This document shows, piece by piece, positions 1-9,654 of a DNA stretch of 36,590 nt. The notes beneath the pieces are model-generated. The model did no database searches, was not told the DNA's origin, and saw nothing but the letters and a program-made list of their open reading frames with translations. How positions within the stretch are numbered: position 1 is the first letter of the stretch; every line of letters starts with the position of its first letter. The translations under genes were made by a program, and so were the position numbers. This DNA is from Candidatus Zixiibacteriota bacterium (GTDB lineage Bacteria; Zixibacteria; MSB-5A5; GN15; PGXB01), in NCBI GenBank assembly GCA_040753495.1, contig JBFMEF010000015.1:1-36590 (forward strand), given 5' to 3'.

Positions 1-1277
1 TTGAATATCTTGCCGACATTGCGGAGATAATATTCCAGGTCGAAACAGGCATCGATTTCATTTTCGCTGAGGTATTGGCGGATTTCGCGGTCTTCCTTTA
101 CAAGGTCCTGAAAACCGTCGGGACCTTCGTAGGCTTTCATGGCGTTTCTTTGCACCAGATGATAGGCGCGGTCCCGGCTGCCGAGTTTATCTGTCAGGAG
201 TAACAGCACCCTTTGCGAGAAGACAATTCCGCCGTAGCGATAGATATTCTCAAGCATTCTTTTCTCATCGATTACCAGCCGCTCCAGGATGTCATTGAAT
301 AGTTTCAGCCCGTAATCGACGATGATAGTGCTGTCGGGGATTATGATTCGCTCGACCGAGCTGTGGGCGATATCGCGCTCGTGCCAGAGGGGGATATTCT
401 CCATGGCGGAAAGCGAATAGCCGCGGACAACGCGGGCAATTCCGGTCAGTCTTTCGGCTGTTATCGGGTTTCTCTTGTGCGGCATGGCGGAGGAGCCTTT
501 CTGGCCGCGGACGAAGCCCTCCGCCATCTCCCCTATTTCAGTCCTCTGAAGATTTCTGATTTCGGTGGCAAATTTCTCAAGAGAGGAGGCGAGAATCGCC
601 AGGGCGGCAATATAAGCGCCGTGACGGTCACGTTGAATAACCTGGGTGGAGACTTTGTCGACCTTCAACCCCAGTAAACGACAAGCGGCGGTTTCGATTT
701 TAGGGTCAATATTGGCAAAGTTGCCGACCGCTCCCGATATAGCGCCGACTGCGCAGGCCTCGGCCGCCTGACGAAAGCGCTCCCGTCCCCGCTCCAGTTC
801 CGTGTACCAAACGGCAAATTTCAATCCGAGGGTGGTCGGCTCCGCTATCACTCCATGAGTGCGCCCGATGACAGGGGTCATTTTGTACTTAAGCGCCAGA
901 TTCCTGATTTTATCGAGGGCGGCGACAATTTTCTTGTCGATGAGAGTTGCCGCTTTTTTCATCTGGAGAGAGAGAGCGGTATCGAGCATATCGGAGGAGG
1001 TCATGCCGAAGTGGATATACTTGGAGTCGTGGCCCACAAATTCGCTGACGGAAGTGAGAAAAGAGATGACATCATGATTGGTTGTCGCTTCAATTTCGCT
1101 AATACGCTTGACATCGAAGTCGGCTTTCTTGAGGATATTCTTGAGAGCCCTGTGTGGAATCATCCCGGCCTGCGCCATAGCGCGGCAGACCGCCAGTTCA
1201 ACATCGAGCCAGTGGCGAAATTTCGATTTTTCCGACCAGAGCTCCCCCATCTGGGGCAGGGTGTAACGGCTTATCAT
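1..1277 (-). CDS. purB: Adenylosuccinate lyase (C-terminus cut by window edge)
   Basis: Catalyses two fumarate-releasing steps of purine synthesis (SAICAR to AICAR, adenylosuccinate to AMP) in the cytoplasm. I translated the minus strand from an ATG at 1277; 425 codons are in view and no stop is reached. The fumarase/aspartase-superfamily signature [11 protein letters not shown] lies at residues 261-271, with Ser263 in the mobile catalytic loop. His68 (in TNHDV) and His141 (in GRTHG) fall where the known general acid/base histidines of Bacillus-type PurB lie. The family is usually about 430-475 residues and the last visible residues match the usual C-terminal segment, so only a few residues should be missing. 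The start overlaps the stop of the upstream transaldolase gene by ATGA, implying translational coupling at the end of the ecfT-truA-tal-purB operon. Confidence 0.95.
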   Translation of the reverse strand, partial: MISRYTLPQMGELWSEKSKFRHWLDVELAVCRAMAQAGMIPHRALKNILKKADFDVKRISEIEATTNHDVISFLTSVSEFVGHDSKYIHFGMTSSDMLDTALSLQMKKAATLIDKKIVAALDKIRNLALKYKMTPVIGRTHGVIAEPTTLGLKFAVWYTELERGRERFRQAAEACAVGAISGAVGNFANIDPKIETAACRLLGLKVDKVSTQVIQRDRHGAYIAALAILASSLEKFATEIRNLQRTEIGEMAEGFVRGQKGSSAMPHKRNPITAERLTGIARVVRGYSLSAMENIPLWHERDIAHSSVERIIIPDSTIIVDYGLKLFNDILERLVIDEKRMLENIYRYGGIVFSQRVLLLLTDKLGSRDRAYHLVQRNAMKAYEGPDGFQDLVKEDREIRQYLSENEIDACFDLEYYLRNVGKIF

Positions 1278-1921
1278 CCTTGGTTCACTTTCTTCCAATC
1301 GTCAAGAAACTTCTGCAGGCCGATATCGGTCAGAGGATGCTTGATTAATTGCTCAATCACTTTGAAAGGGCAGGTGGCGACGTCGGCTCCCATCATAGCG
1401 GCATCCACCAAATGCAGCGGGTGGCGGACTGAAGCGACCAGGATTTCAGTGCCGAAAGCATAGTTGTTGTAGATTTGCGAAATCTGGCTTATCAGTTCCA
1501 TTCCGTTGTGGGAGATATCATCGAGCCGTCCCACAAAAGGAGAAACAAAGGTAGCGCCGGCTTTAGCCACGAGAAGCGCCTGCGACGGCGAGAAACAGAG
1601 AGTGGCATTGGTCATAATCCCTTTACCCGACAGCGCCCGAATCGCTTTTAGTCCCTCCTTGGTGGTGGGAATTTTGACGGTGATGTTTTCGGCTATGGAG
1701 GCAAGGTCGAGCCCTTCCTTTATCATCCCTCCGGAGTCAAGCGCCACCACTTCGGCCGATACCGGTCCCGGGACGATTTTGCAAATCTCTTTGAGAATTT
1801 CCCGGAACGGCATTTTTTCTTTAGCGGCAAGCGAGGGATTGGTTGTCACACCATCGATAACCCCCATGGCGGTCGCTTCCCTGATTTCATCAAGATTGGC
1901 AGTATCAATAAATATTTTCAT
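1274..1921 (-). CDS. tal: Transaldolase, small TalC/fructose-6-phosphate aldolase type
   Basis: Class I aldolase of the pentose phosphate pathway, transferring a dihydroxyacetone unit between sugar phosphates in the cytoplasm. At 215 residues it fits the short TalC/FSA subfamily. N-terminal [14 protein letters not shown] near residue 27 and TVKIPTT with the Schiff-base lysine Lys83 are visible, as is [10 protein letters not shown] later. The reading frame is open for 45 more codons upstream, but the ATG at 1921 is chosen because the protein family starts with MKIFIDTAN and a GAGG ribosome site lies about 9 bases before it. Transaldolase and the related aldolase cannot be separated from sequence by eye; the many TalC-like residues favour transaldolase. 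It ends by overlapping purB by 4 bases. Confidence 0.9.
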   Translation of the reverse strand: MKIFIDTANLDEIREATAMGVIDGVTTNPSLAAKEKMPFREILKEICKIVPGPVSAEVVALDSGGMIKEGLDLASIAENITVKIPTTKEGLKAIRALSGKGIMTNATLCFSPSQALLVAKAGATFVSPFVGRLDDISHNGMELISQISQIYNNYAFGTEILVASVRHPLHLVDAAMMGADVATCPFKVIEQLIKHPLTDIGLQKFLDDWKKVNQG

Positions 1922-1947
1922 AATTCTTAACCTCGTTTTCGTTGTGG

Positions 1948-2679
1948 TCAATATCCGACATCGGCCAAATATAACCCTCTTGCCGGAGCGACATGTTTGA
2001 TTCGCGTATGGTCGCCGGATGTCATAATATCGCCAAATTCCTTCAAAGTCAAGCAATCGTTGGGCTTGGCGGTTTCGACCATCAGTCCGACCAGAGACCG
2101 GACCATGCTATGGAGAAAGCGGTTAGCAACGACATCAAAGATAAAGAGGGAGCCATCATTTTGCCAGCCCGCCTGCATAATCTGGCATGAGTTCTCTTCC
2201 TTCTGTGACGCCACCGTGCAGAAAGCGGAGAAATCATGCTCTCCCAGGATTTTGGAGGCGGTTTCATTCAATCTGGATAAGACAAGTTCATGCGCGATTT
2301 CCCAGCGATATTCGAAATGGAGGGCCGATTTGGCGGTGTCAATTAGATAACGATAGTGACGCCAGCGGGCGGAACGCCGCGCATGAAAGGAATCATCGAC
2401 GACAGCAGCATCTTTGATTAATATGGTTCGAGGAAGATAATAATTGAGGGCATTCTTGTACTTTTCAGGCGGGAGGGAATGCTCAATTTTAAAATTGGCG
2501 AACTGATGGAGGGCATGCACGCCGGCGTCGGTTCTTCCAGCTCCGATTACCGCGACATCTTTTCCGGTCGTCTTTTTGATCGCCTGCTCAATTTCTCCCT
2601 GGATAGTCGGCAGCCCCGGCTGATATTGCCATCCGGCGAAGTCTGTTCCCTTGTATTCGATATCCAGCCTGATATTCAT
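1948..2679 (-). CDS. truA: tRNA pseudouridine(38-40) synthase TruA
   Basis: Converts uridines 38-40 in the anticodon arm of many tRNAs to pseudouridine. The 243-residue protein has the family motif [11 protein letters not shown] with the catalytic aspartate at residue 51, N-terminal [12 protein letters not shown], and the late motif [11 protein letters not shown], all typical of TruA. The frame stays open 24 codons further upstream, but the ATG at 2679 overlaps the ecfT stop (ATGA) and matches the usual N-terminus [11 protein letters not shown]. It lies second in the operon, 26 bases before the transaldolase start. Confidence 0.95.
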   Translation of the reverse strand: MNIRLDIEYKGTDFAGWQYQPGLPTIQGEIEQAIKKTTGKDVAVIGAGRTDAGVHALHQFANFKIEHSLPPEKYKNALNYYLPRTILIKDAAVVDDSFHARRSARWRHYRYLIDTAKSALHFEYRWEIAHELVLSRLNETASKILGEHDFSAFCTVASQKEENSCQIMQAGWQNDGSLFIFDVVANRFLHSMVRSLVGLMVETAKPNDCLTLKEFGDIMTSGDHTRIKHVAPARGLYLADVGY

Positions 2680-3488
2680 TGTCGACTTAATTCTCCGGTC
2701 AAAAAAAACAGAACTGCCGCGGAGGACAAAGCGGCGGCAAGGAATAACCAATCGGAAGCGCGGAAGCGGAATATATGGTAGGCGCTTCGCGGCTCACCGC
2801 TGACATACCCGCGCGATTCAATAGCCATCGCCAGTTCATCAGCCCGGCGAAGAGCCGAATGAAAGACCGGTATCAGAAGGTACAGCAGTTTGCGTCCCCG
2901 CTCACGGAGTTTACCCGATAAAGTGACGCCGCGGACCATCTGGGCTTTACGAATCATATCGAATTCCTCCGCCAGCACGGGAATGAAGCGCATGGCTATG
3001 AAGACGATTAATCCGATATCTTCGGCCGGGATGCCGAATCTCCGGAACGGCTTAAGCCAGCTGACCAGGGTTTCGGCTAATTCATCCGGGGCGGTGGTAA
3101 GCGAGACAAAGAAAGCGATAGTCACAAAAACCAGGACTCGCAATGAATACGACACCGCCATTTCGATGCCGCCGGAGGTGAGGGCAAAACCGAATATCTC
3201 CATCACTTTTTCGGTATCGCGGGCAGAAAAGATAAGATGATACAGGGCGGTGATGAGCGCAAGAATCAGAAACGGTTTGAGATTGCGCAGAATAATGGCG
3301 GCGGTTATGCCGGAAAAGATAAGCAGGATGGTGACACCGGCAATGATGCCGAGATAGAAGTAGATTGACGTGGTAAAAATGCTGAGGAGCATGATAAACA
3401 GGGCAAAAAATATTTTTCCCCGCGGGTCGAGCCGGTGTCCAAAAGAATTGGAGGGGCGGTACTGGCCTAAAATGAGTCTATCGTTCAT
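2676..3488 (-). CDS. ecfT: Energy-coupling factor transporter transmembrane protein EcfT (CbiQ family)
   Basis: Membrane scaffold that couples the two ATPases of an ECF-type vitamin/metal importer to its substrate-binding S component. The 270-residue protein starts with the typical SNSFGHRLDPRGK segment, has about six hydrophobic spans, and carries the two Ala-Arg-Gly coupling motifs: AQMVRG near residue 184 and AIESRGY near residue 242, both known to contact the EcfA ATPases. No ATPase or S component is encoded beside it; the next genes are truA, tal and purB, so it is orphaned locally. A near-consensus promoter lies upstream (3553-3581). No clear ribosome site precedes the ATG, so the start is slightly uncertain. 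Substrate unknown. Confidence 0.88.
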   Translation of the reverse strand: MNDRLILGQYRPSNSFGHRLDPRGKIFFALFIMLLSIFTTSIYFYLGIIAGVTILLIFSGITAAIILRNLKPFLILALITALYHLIFSARDTEKVMEIFGFALTSGGIEMAVSYSLRVLVFVTIAFFVSLTTAPDELAETLVSWLKPFRRFGIPAEDIGLIVFIAMRFIPVLAEEFDMIRKAQMVRGVTLSGKLRERGRKLLYLLIPVFHSALRRADELAMAIESRGYVSGEPRSAYHIFRFRASDWLFLAAALSSAAVLFFLTGELSRQ

Positions 3489-3552
3489 GGTGACAGAAGA
3501 CGCGAGCGTTTATTCCTGCACTAAATATTCGGCCGATTTTATCAAGCAGTGA

Positions 3553-3581
3553 AATTTACAAGGAGAAGGAAAGGTTGTCAA
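3553..3581 (-). promoter_or_regulatory. Sigma-70-like promoter of the ecfT-truA-tal-purB operon
   Basis: Read on the minus strand: TTGACA (3576-3581), a 17-base spacer, and TAAATT (3553-3558). The -35 is perfect and the -10 matches four of six consensus bases. Predicted transcription would start about 60 bases before the ecfT ATG. Confidence 0.6.
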
Positions 3582-3600
3582 CCGACAAGGGGAGGAATAG

Positions 3601-3631
3601 AAAAGCCCCGTGAGATGCGGACGGGGCTTTT
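3601..3631 (-). terminator. Rho-independent terminator after the M6-like protease gene
   Basis: Perfect 11-base inverted repeat (AAAAGCCCCGT / ACGGGGCTTTT) with a 9-base loop, giving a GC-rich stem followed by T residues on the minus strand. It sits about 28 bases past the stop of the metalloprotease gene and insulates it from the ecfT operon, whose promoter lies just beyond. Confidence 0.85.
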
Positions 3632-3658
3632 TCTGCTGAGGAGCCGAATAATGCTGGC

Positions 3659-6388
3659 TTATTTAAGGAGAACCATCTTTCTGGTTTCTTTATCCGCTCC
3701 TCGGGTCAGTCTGTAAAAATATATTCCGCTGGCAACCCGGACGCCATTACGGTCGGTGCCATCCCACTCAACCGAATAGTTGCCGGGCAATTCTTTTCTA
3801 TCCACCAGAGTCCTGATTTCCTGCCCAAGAATATTGTAAACTCTGATATTGGTATTAGGTATTTCCGCTCCGGTGACTGCCTTGAGAGTATAGTCAATCC
3901 TGGTGGTGGGGTTGAAAGGATTGGGATAGTTCTGGCGCAACACAAAGTTCTGCGGGAGAACCCGGGAAGTGTTATCGTCTTTTATATCGGTGGTGAAGGA
4001 GCCGAAGAAACTGATGATACGGCTCATCAGAGAATCGCGACGAACGAATCCTGCCGACGGCATCTCTTGAAGGCCCTCGTATCCAAAGTTGAAGAAGACC
4101 AGTTTGTAATTGTTATCGTATGTGAGCGCCGAGTAATTGGTCTGATTGCGGAATTTGAACGCCGGCAGCGCGCCATTGACCGGGATTATCTTGTCAGAAC
4201 TGGTGAAAATCTGATTATTGCCGCTGAAATAGCGCACTGCGATTCCCTCGCCTACAGGCGAGCCGGCGATGCCGTCATGATAGATGCTGAAACCGGCGCC
4301 GCCGTATCGGGCGTGAAGATAATTCTCAAGGAAGAGCGAGTCCTGCACCCGCAATTTATCGGCAAGATCCTGACCGGTCAGAAAGAGATTGCCGCCATTG
4401 TCAAGATAGGTCTTTATGGAAGTAATATCGGCCGCCTGCAAATAGCCTGACGCGGTATCACCGGTGAACCAGAAAACCATGCGGTAGTTGTTCATAAAAG
4501 GTCCGGGGGGAGCGCCCAGAATCCGCTTTTCCCAGATATCGGCAGGAATTCTTTTGGCGTACAGGTCGCCGAAATAGATATCCTCATAGGAGTCGCCCCG
4601 ATCATCATCGACAATCAAGACCTGCGGTCTGCCGATTACTTTTTCGACCGCGAATGCATTTGTATAGGTTCCGCCATCGGTGGAAATGTCAAGGAAGAAC
4701 GAATCATAGGTCGGCGTGATGGTGTCGGGAACAACGAAACTGAGCGGGCTGGAAATGTTGTTGGCGGAGGCGCCGTCTCCCGTAAGAGAAGAGCGAAATA
4801 CCGAGGGGTTGTTAATATTTATCGACGGGTCATTGCTGGAGAGAGTGAAATTGGCATTGGCGGCGGTGAGCCAGAGATTCTTGATGAAGAAAAAGACCTG
4901 GACCGTTTCGCCGGGGTCGAAGAAGCCATCGGAATGCTCATCAACAAAAACCAGAGAATCGAGAGCGATATAGGGACGGGACCAGCGGATATCAAGATTG
5001 GCGTACATTACCGAATCGGGGTCAGAAATATTCCAGACCGAGACCTCGGTGATAGTCGGTCCATAGCCGCGGCTGTCGGGAACCGAGAGGTCATCAAAGG
5101 AGCGCTTATTGACGCTTCCGGGCCAGGGGTCGCCGGCGTCACCGTCGTTGTACAAGGTGAACTCCAGATTGCGAAGTCCATCTGCTTGCTCCAGAGCGAC
5201 GCGATAAGGGATACCGGAATTGTTGCCGTCGGCATCACCCAGAATATCATATACATGATAGATAAGAAGCCCTTCGCCCGGCAGATAGGCGTCAAAACCG
5301 GTTAACTGGCGATTCTCCACCAGGAAGTACTGCAACCCATAGGTGCCATCTGACCAGAGCCGATAGATGACCGGGTTGGTTTCGACCTGGGGAATAGGCG
5401 CATTGACAAGATTGCCGGTCACATTGGTTTCGGTAACAAAACCGGCGGCTATTTTGCTGAAGGCATCGAAATGCGCCGGTGTGCGGGAATTATTGTTGTA
5501 ACTGCCGCTTCCCATGAGCGACCAGCGACCCAATCCGGCGGAGGTATTATCGATATCGGCGATATCATAAAGGTCGGGCAGACCGATAAAATGACCATAT
5601 TCGTGGCAGAAGACACCGATGGGAGAGATCCCGGGAACGGCGTCAGACTCTTCAGGCTCCATCGTGTAATTATAGACTTCAACGCCGTCTCTTGTCTGTG
5701 GGACACTGAGGTGCCACTTATGCGAATGTATTTCGGCTTCGTCGCCCGATTCCTCGAAACCAGTTCCGGCATGCACCACAAAGAGGCCATCCACTTTCCC
5801 ATCCGGTCCACCGCCGAGCCCCCAGGAATCATAAACCGAGAAATCGACATAATCATCGGCGGAATCGACCGCGATTTCAGCCAGGCGCTGAGCATTGTTA
5901 GGGTAGGACCCAATGCCATTGGTCCCGTATGGGGAATAATAGCTCATCGGCTCCGGCATCCGGAACCAGCCATAGACATCACCGATGATGAAAAATGTGC
6001 CGTAAGAGTTCTCGAGATAGTATTCCGTCATGGAGCCGCTCGGGTTCTTCCCTTCCGAAAATAACACCGAATCAAATAGTGGCGGAGTGGCCGCAATAGC
6101 GCCGGCGGTGTACGGTTTATCGCTGAAATCAACCAGAATTACGAGGACTCTGACGGTATCGACTTGATTGATATCGGTGGCAAGTTTGTCTTTGGCTTTG
6201 ATAGCGGCGGGTGCATCCATACCGCGGCTTCGGGCATCATTGAGCCGATTGACAAAATCATCAAATATGCCTTCGGCTTTCAACTTCTCGATAACCTCCG
6301 GCGACGGCGGCACGGCGTAAGCCGCAGGGTAAATAAGCGCCAGCCAGAGCAGGAGGACGGCATATTTAATCATGTATCTACTTTTCAT
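3659..6388 (-). CDS. Secreted M6-like zinc metalloprotease with GATase-like domain and Por-type sorting domain
   Basis: A 909-residue exported protease. Residues 1-25 form a signal peptide (charged start, VLLLWLALIYPAAYA). The catalytic region (about 75-340) contains HEYGH at 262-266, the HExxH zinc site, followed by GLPDLYD and later GRWSLMGSGS, the pattern of the M6/immune-inhibitor-A family. Around residues 588-790 lies a segment starting VLIVDDDRGD, with WFTGD and GGNLFLTGQD, that looks like a GATase1-like Rossmann module seen in secreted FCB proteins (fold inferred). The last 80 or so residues have NYPNPFNPTT, YNILGQE, ASGIYFYRL and KMVLLK, a Por/type IX-like sorting signal, implying export across the outer membrane. 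An AGGA ribosome site precedes the ATG. It lies 56 bases downstream of the subtilase gene, probably one transcript. Substrate unknown. Confidence 0.88.
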   Translation of the reverse strand: MKSRYMIKYAVLLLWLALIYPAAYAVPPSPEVIEKLKAEGIFDDFVNRLNDARSRGMDAPAAIKAKDKLATDINQVDTVRVLVILVDFSDKPYTAGAIAATPPLFDSVLFSEGKNPSGSMTEYYLENSYGTFFIIGDVYGWFRMPEPMSYYSPYGTNGIGSYPNNAQRLAEIAVDSADDYVDFSVYDSWGLGGGPDGKVDGLFVVHAGTGFEESGDEAEIHSHKWHLSVPQTRDGVEVYNYTMEPEESDAVPGISPIGVFCHEYGHFIGLPDLYDIADIDNTSAGLGRWSLMGSGSYNNNSRTPAHFDAFSKIAAGFVTETNVTGNLVNAPIPQVETNPVIYRLWSDGTYGLQYFLVENRQLTGFDAYLPGEGLLIYHVYDILGDADGNNSGIPYRVALEQADGLRNLEFTLYNDGDAGDPWPGSVNKRSFDDLSVPDSRGYGPTITEVSVWNISDPDSVMYANLDIRWSRPYIALDSLVFVDEHSDGFFDPGETVQVFFFIKNLWLTAANANFTLSSNDPSININNPSVFRSSLTGDGASANNISSPLSFVVPDTITPTYDSFFLDISTDGGTYTNAFAVEKVIGRPQVLIVDDDRGDSYEDIYFGDLYAKRIPADIWEKRILGAPPGPFMNNYRMVFWFTGDTASGYLQAADITSIKTYLDNGGNLFLTGQDLADKLRVQDSLFLENYLHARYGGAGFSIYHDGIAGSPVGEGIAVRYFSGNNQIFTSSDKIIPVNGALPAFKFRNQTNYSALTYDNNYKLVFFNFGYEGLQEMPSAGFVRRDSLMSRIISFFGSFTTDIKDDNTSRVLPQNFVLRQNYPNPFNPTTRIDYTLKAVTGAEIPNTNIRVYNILGQEIRTLVDRKELPGNYSVEWDGTDRNGVRVASGIYFYRLTRGADKETRKMVLLK

Positions 6389-6444
6389 TTATGATTCCTC
6401 ACTTCAGTCTATAGGTATGTTTCCCGTTATCTCTCATTCAAGTT

Positions 6445-9360
6445 TTATTTAACAAGCATCATCTTGCGGGTCAGGACGGCGGTTTCGGTCTTCAGGACAT
6501 AGAAATAGAGTCCGGAGCCAACTGCTTCTCCCCTGTCGGTACATCCGTTCCAGAGCGCTTCGTGACGACCGGCGTCAAGAGAGCCATGCAGCAGAGTCGT
6601 TACTTTCTGCCCAAGAATATTGTAAACGGAGAGAGTTATTTCAGAGCGACGAACCAGGTCAAAGCTGATGGTAGTCGCCGGATTGAAAGGGTTGGGGTAA
6701 TTTTGATGAAGTACAAACTGCTCAGGAAGTAACGGGGAATCGTCATTGACATCGGTGCTGCCCAGATACCTGCCCCAGGCGCGGCTGGCGGAATATTTCA
6801 AAGAATTTAAATCATGACCGGCAACAAGAGCCAGAGCGACTTCGACCGAATCTCCGGGACGAATGAAGTAAGGACCGAAAGAATTGAGGGTCATGAAGTC
6901 GGCAGCAACAAGGTTGTTTATCATAGTTCCGCTTCTCTTAATATAATCGAACTTCTGCTGCGAGGTAAGCCCAATCTTGGCGCCTCCGTTCTCCAGCGTC
7001 GATATACCATTCATGGCTTTAAGTGAAACAATGCCGATAGCGGTTTGTTCGCCAAGTTGATAGACCATTCCGTTATCGGAATCAAAACCGGCCTGGTCAC
7101 CGCTGGGGGAAAGGTCGAAATCGGTCAAGAAGCCAAAGTAAAGACCGTTTATATTTTCCAGCGAATTATTGACAAGGTAATATTTAATAATCAGATAGTC
7201 TTCTTCACCCGCTTCATCAAAACTAAGTACCGTCTGATTGACAGAAATCGGAATCGGGATAGGCGACTCGCTGTCGGCAAAACGGGAAAAACTGCTGAAA
7301 CCGCCGCTGGAGGAAAGGGTTGAGGATGTTAGGGGCGTCAGCGGCATGAAATCGGACTGGTCGGCGCGCGCCAGACTGTCGCGAACGGAAGAAGAGAGCT
7401 GCAGGGCGCTCCTGCCGATTATTATTCCGGCTTCGTAAAGCAGGTTCGAGGAGCCGTCATATTTAAATCCCTCACCGCCGGCGGAATAGATGGAATTTAT
7501 GCCCAAGCCGAACTGTCCAAAGTCGGAGACGGTGAACTGGATGGCGGCGGTGGAGTGAGTCAGCATCGAGCCGTTAGGGGCCCGTCCCACCGTCACCTGC
7601 AGAGGAAGAGTATCGATACCCATACCGAAGGGGTAGGTTATATGCAACGCCAGCGGCATCGAGGCGCCGTTAATTAGCGCGCTATCAAAGCGCAATCTGA
7701 AAGCGAATGGATTGATGGAATAGCTTCCCCCCGGCTCAAAGAAGTACGGTGAAGAACTATTGATAACAGTGGCACGAGAATCGAGGGAGACGATAGTAGC
7801 GAACAGGGAATCGACATTGGCGGCCGGGATATTGAGGCGGAGGAAGAGGTCAAAAGTCTCGCCCGGGTCGGCGATACCGTCTCCACTGATAACCTGCCCC
7901 GCGAGATAGACTTCAGGCATAAGCGGCACGGGCAGGTAGTTGAGTATGCGGGAAGCGTCGGGAAGGCCATATCCGTAATTATTATCTTCTCCGGCCGCGC
8001 CTAAATCGCGGCAGGAATTCAGGATGGCGGTCTTGATTTCCGCCACAGTGGCGTTGGGATTGTACTGCCTCATCAAAGCAACCAAACCGGCGATGAAAGG
8101 GGCGGACATGGAAGTTCCACTCATCAGGCGGTAAGTTCCGCCTTTGTAGGATGAATAGACCGAAACGCCGGGCGCGACTACTTCCGGCTTGATTTTGGTA
8201 TTATCGCAGCTGGAGGGTCCCCGGCTGGAGAAATTGGCGATAGTGAGATTGGCGGCGTCCAGAGCGCCGACAGCAAAGGAATTGAGCGGGCTGCTGGCGC
8301 GGTTGGCGGGAATCCGAAGGGTCATCGGGTCAGGACCTTCATTTCCGGCAGCGAAAATTGTCACGATACCGGCCGCTTCCACATTATCGATTACTTGATT
8401 AAAAGTCCCGTCGCAGGGCGGGAAGATAGAAGTAGGAATTCCCCATGAGTTGAGAATCACATCGGGCATATCATTAACGGTGGAGAGATTGTTATCGGGA
8501 TTAAGCGCCCATTGAAATGCGGCAATAATATCGGCTACCGTGTTGCTCAAGGTTCTCCCCTGGTCGATAACGGCGGCGGTAATCCATTCGGCATCAGGCG
8601 CCACGCCGAAACTATCGGCGGCGGCGTTTCCGACCATAATTCCCATCGTGTGGGTTCCGTGGCCCACCTTGTCGATCGGGATAGTATCGGTCAGCGCCGG
8701 AGCAAACCAGGCGGCGCTGTAAGAAGTCTTACTACCGCGCCATTTGCTTGAAAGGGCCGGGTGAGAGCCTTCAACTCCGGTATCAAAGCTGCAGACCAGT
8801 CGTCCGCGGCCCCGCAGCCCTCTATTCCAGAGATAAGGGATATTGAGCGCTGATAGATGAGTCGAGACGGTCGAGATTTTATTCAAACGGGGGAGTTGTT
8901 CATCAATGGGAGCGATATATTCAACCGGAGCATTATCGACAATCGAGGTCACCGCAGTAAGCCGGGCAATCTTCGGCAGCTGCGACAGCGGCAGGGTCAC
9001 CTGAAGAACCGGCGCCACCCAGAATTCCCGAAACTGGGCCGAAGGAGAAAAAGCTTGAATCGATTTTTTCAGGTCGGCAACAAGCGCCGAATTCTGACGC
9101 GACAGATTTTCCACGGCATGCAGCCGGGTGGCTTCAAGACTGCGCGAGGTCTCCGCAAAAGCATTAATCTTCTGAGTAGTCTCGGCTTCTGGAGTGGCGA
9201 AAACCAAGACAGAGATGATGGTATCAATGGGAGAAGACTGATTCTTATCGATCAGCTCCGAAAGCGCTGGAGAGAGAGAAGCGGCCGACGCAGGAAAAGG
9301 GGTGATAACGGCGGAAAAAGTGATGACCAGGACAAAGAGATTCGATAAGTATTTCAGCAT
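6445..9360 (-). CDS. Secreted subtilisin-like serine protease (S8) with Por-type sorting domain
   Basis: A 971-residue exported subtilase. Numbering from the chosen start, residues 1-28 are a signal peptide (LFVLVITFSAVITPFPASA). An I9-like propeptide probably occupies 40-150. The catalytic triad is visible: Asp193 in SFDTGV, His234 in GHGTHTMG and Ser417 in SGTSMSAP, with the oxyanion Asn340 in AAGNEG. A beta-rich tail follows, then a C-terminal sorting signal (NYPNPFNPATT, YNILGQKV, GSGLYFYVL, KMMLVK). The open frame runs 59 codons further upstream, but the ATG at 9360 has a strong GAGGAG ribosome site and begins a proper signal peptide. Probably first gene of a two-protease operon. Could serve nutrient scavenging from protein or processing of other sorted proteins; substrate not evident. 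Confidence 0.93.
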   Translation of the reverse strand: MLKYLSNLFVLVITFSAVITPFPASAASLSPALSELIDKNQSSPIDTIISVLVFATPEAETTQKINAFAETSRSLEATRLHAVENLSRQNSALVADLKKSIQAFSPSAQFREFWVAPVLQVTLPLSQLPKIARLTAVTSIVDNAPVEYIAPIDEQLPRLNKISTVSTHLSALNIPYLWNRGLRGRGRLVCSFDTGVEGSHPALSSKWRGSKTSYSAAWFAPALTDTIPIDKVGHGTHTMGIMVGNAAADSFGVAPDAEWITAAVIDQGRTLSNTVADIIAAFQWALNPDNNLSTVNDMPDVILNSWGIPTSIFPPCDGTFNQVIDNVEAAGIVTIFAAGNEGPDPMTLRIPANRASSPLNSFAVGALDAANLTIANFSSRGPSSCDNTKIKPEVVAPGVSVYSSYKGGTYRLMSGTSMSAPFIAGLVALMRQYNPNATVAEIKTAILNSCRDLGAAGEDNNYGYGLPDASRILNYLPVPLMPEVYLAGQVISGDGIADPGETFDLFLRLNIPAANVDSLFATIVSLDSRATVINSSSPYFFEPGGSYSINPFAFRLRFDSALINGASMPLALHITYPFGMGIDTLPLQVTVGRAPNGSMLTHSTAAIQFTVSDFGQFGLGINSIYSAGGEGFKYDGSSNLLYEAGIIIGRSALQLSSSVRDSLARADQSDFMPLTPLTSSTLSSSGGFSSFSRFADSESPIPIPISVNQTVLSFDEAGEEDYLIIKYYLVNNSLENINGLYFGFLTDFDLSPSGDQAGFDSDNGMVYQLGEQTAIGIVSLKAMNGISTLENGGAKIGLTSQQKFDYIKRSGTMINNLVAADFMTLNSFGPYFIRPGDSVEVALALVAGHDLNSLKYSASRAWGRYLGSTDVNDDSPLLPEQFVLHQNYPNPFNPATTISFDLVRRSEITLSVYNILGQKVTTLLHGSLDAGRHEALWNGCTDRGEAVGSGLYFYVLKTETAVLTRKMMLVK

Positions 9361-9654
9361 TTTGGTTCTCCTCAGCATCTTCTGATAGAGGTTCGAGCAA
9401 CCGATATGCCGCAGGAGGAGGACATTTTGGAGATGCAAATGAAGATAATCCGGAACGGACGAACCAGACTCGCCAAGCCATAAGATATTGTGGCATTGTA
9501 ACTTATATTGTTTATATAAACTGTTTATTTTATGCACAGTTTTGCTCAGGGAGATGGATTCATTTTGCAGGGCGGTCTTGAAGTATGCATATAGGAACAG
9601 GATTGCAGCCTCTTAACAGTTGAAATAAATCGTGGTTGAGTTTATTTTGGTTTG
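9361..9654. other. Intergenic region between divergent protease and glycosyltransferase genes
   Basis: About 290 bases hold the promoters of two divergent units. The clearest structure is a perfect 12-base AT-rich palindrome GTTTATATAAAC at 9510-9521, next to further A/T-rich sequence. It could be an operator or simply a promoter element. I see no convincing -35/-10 pair on either strand, and no open reading frame that looks coding. Confidence 0.4.

Noticed and set aside
855-1463. 202-codon plus-strand frame opposite purB and transaldolase
   Set aside because: Spans two genes with clear catalytic motifs on the minus strand and has none of its own.
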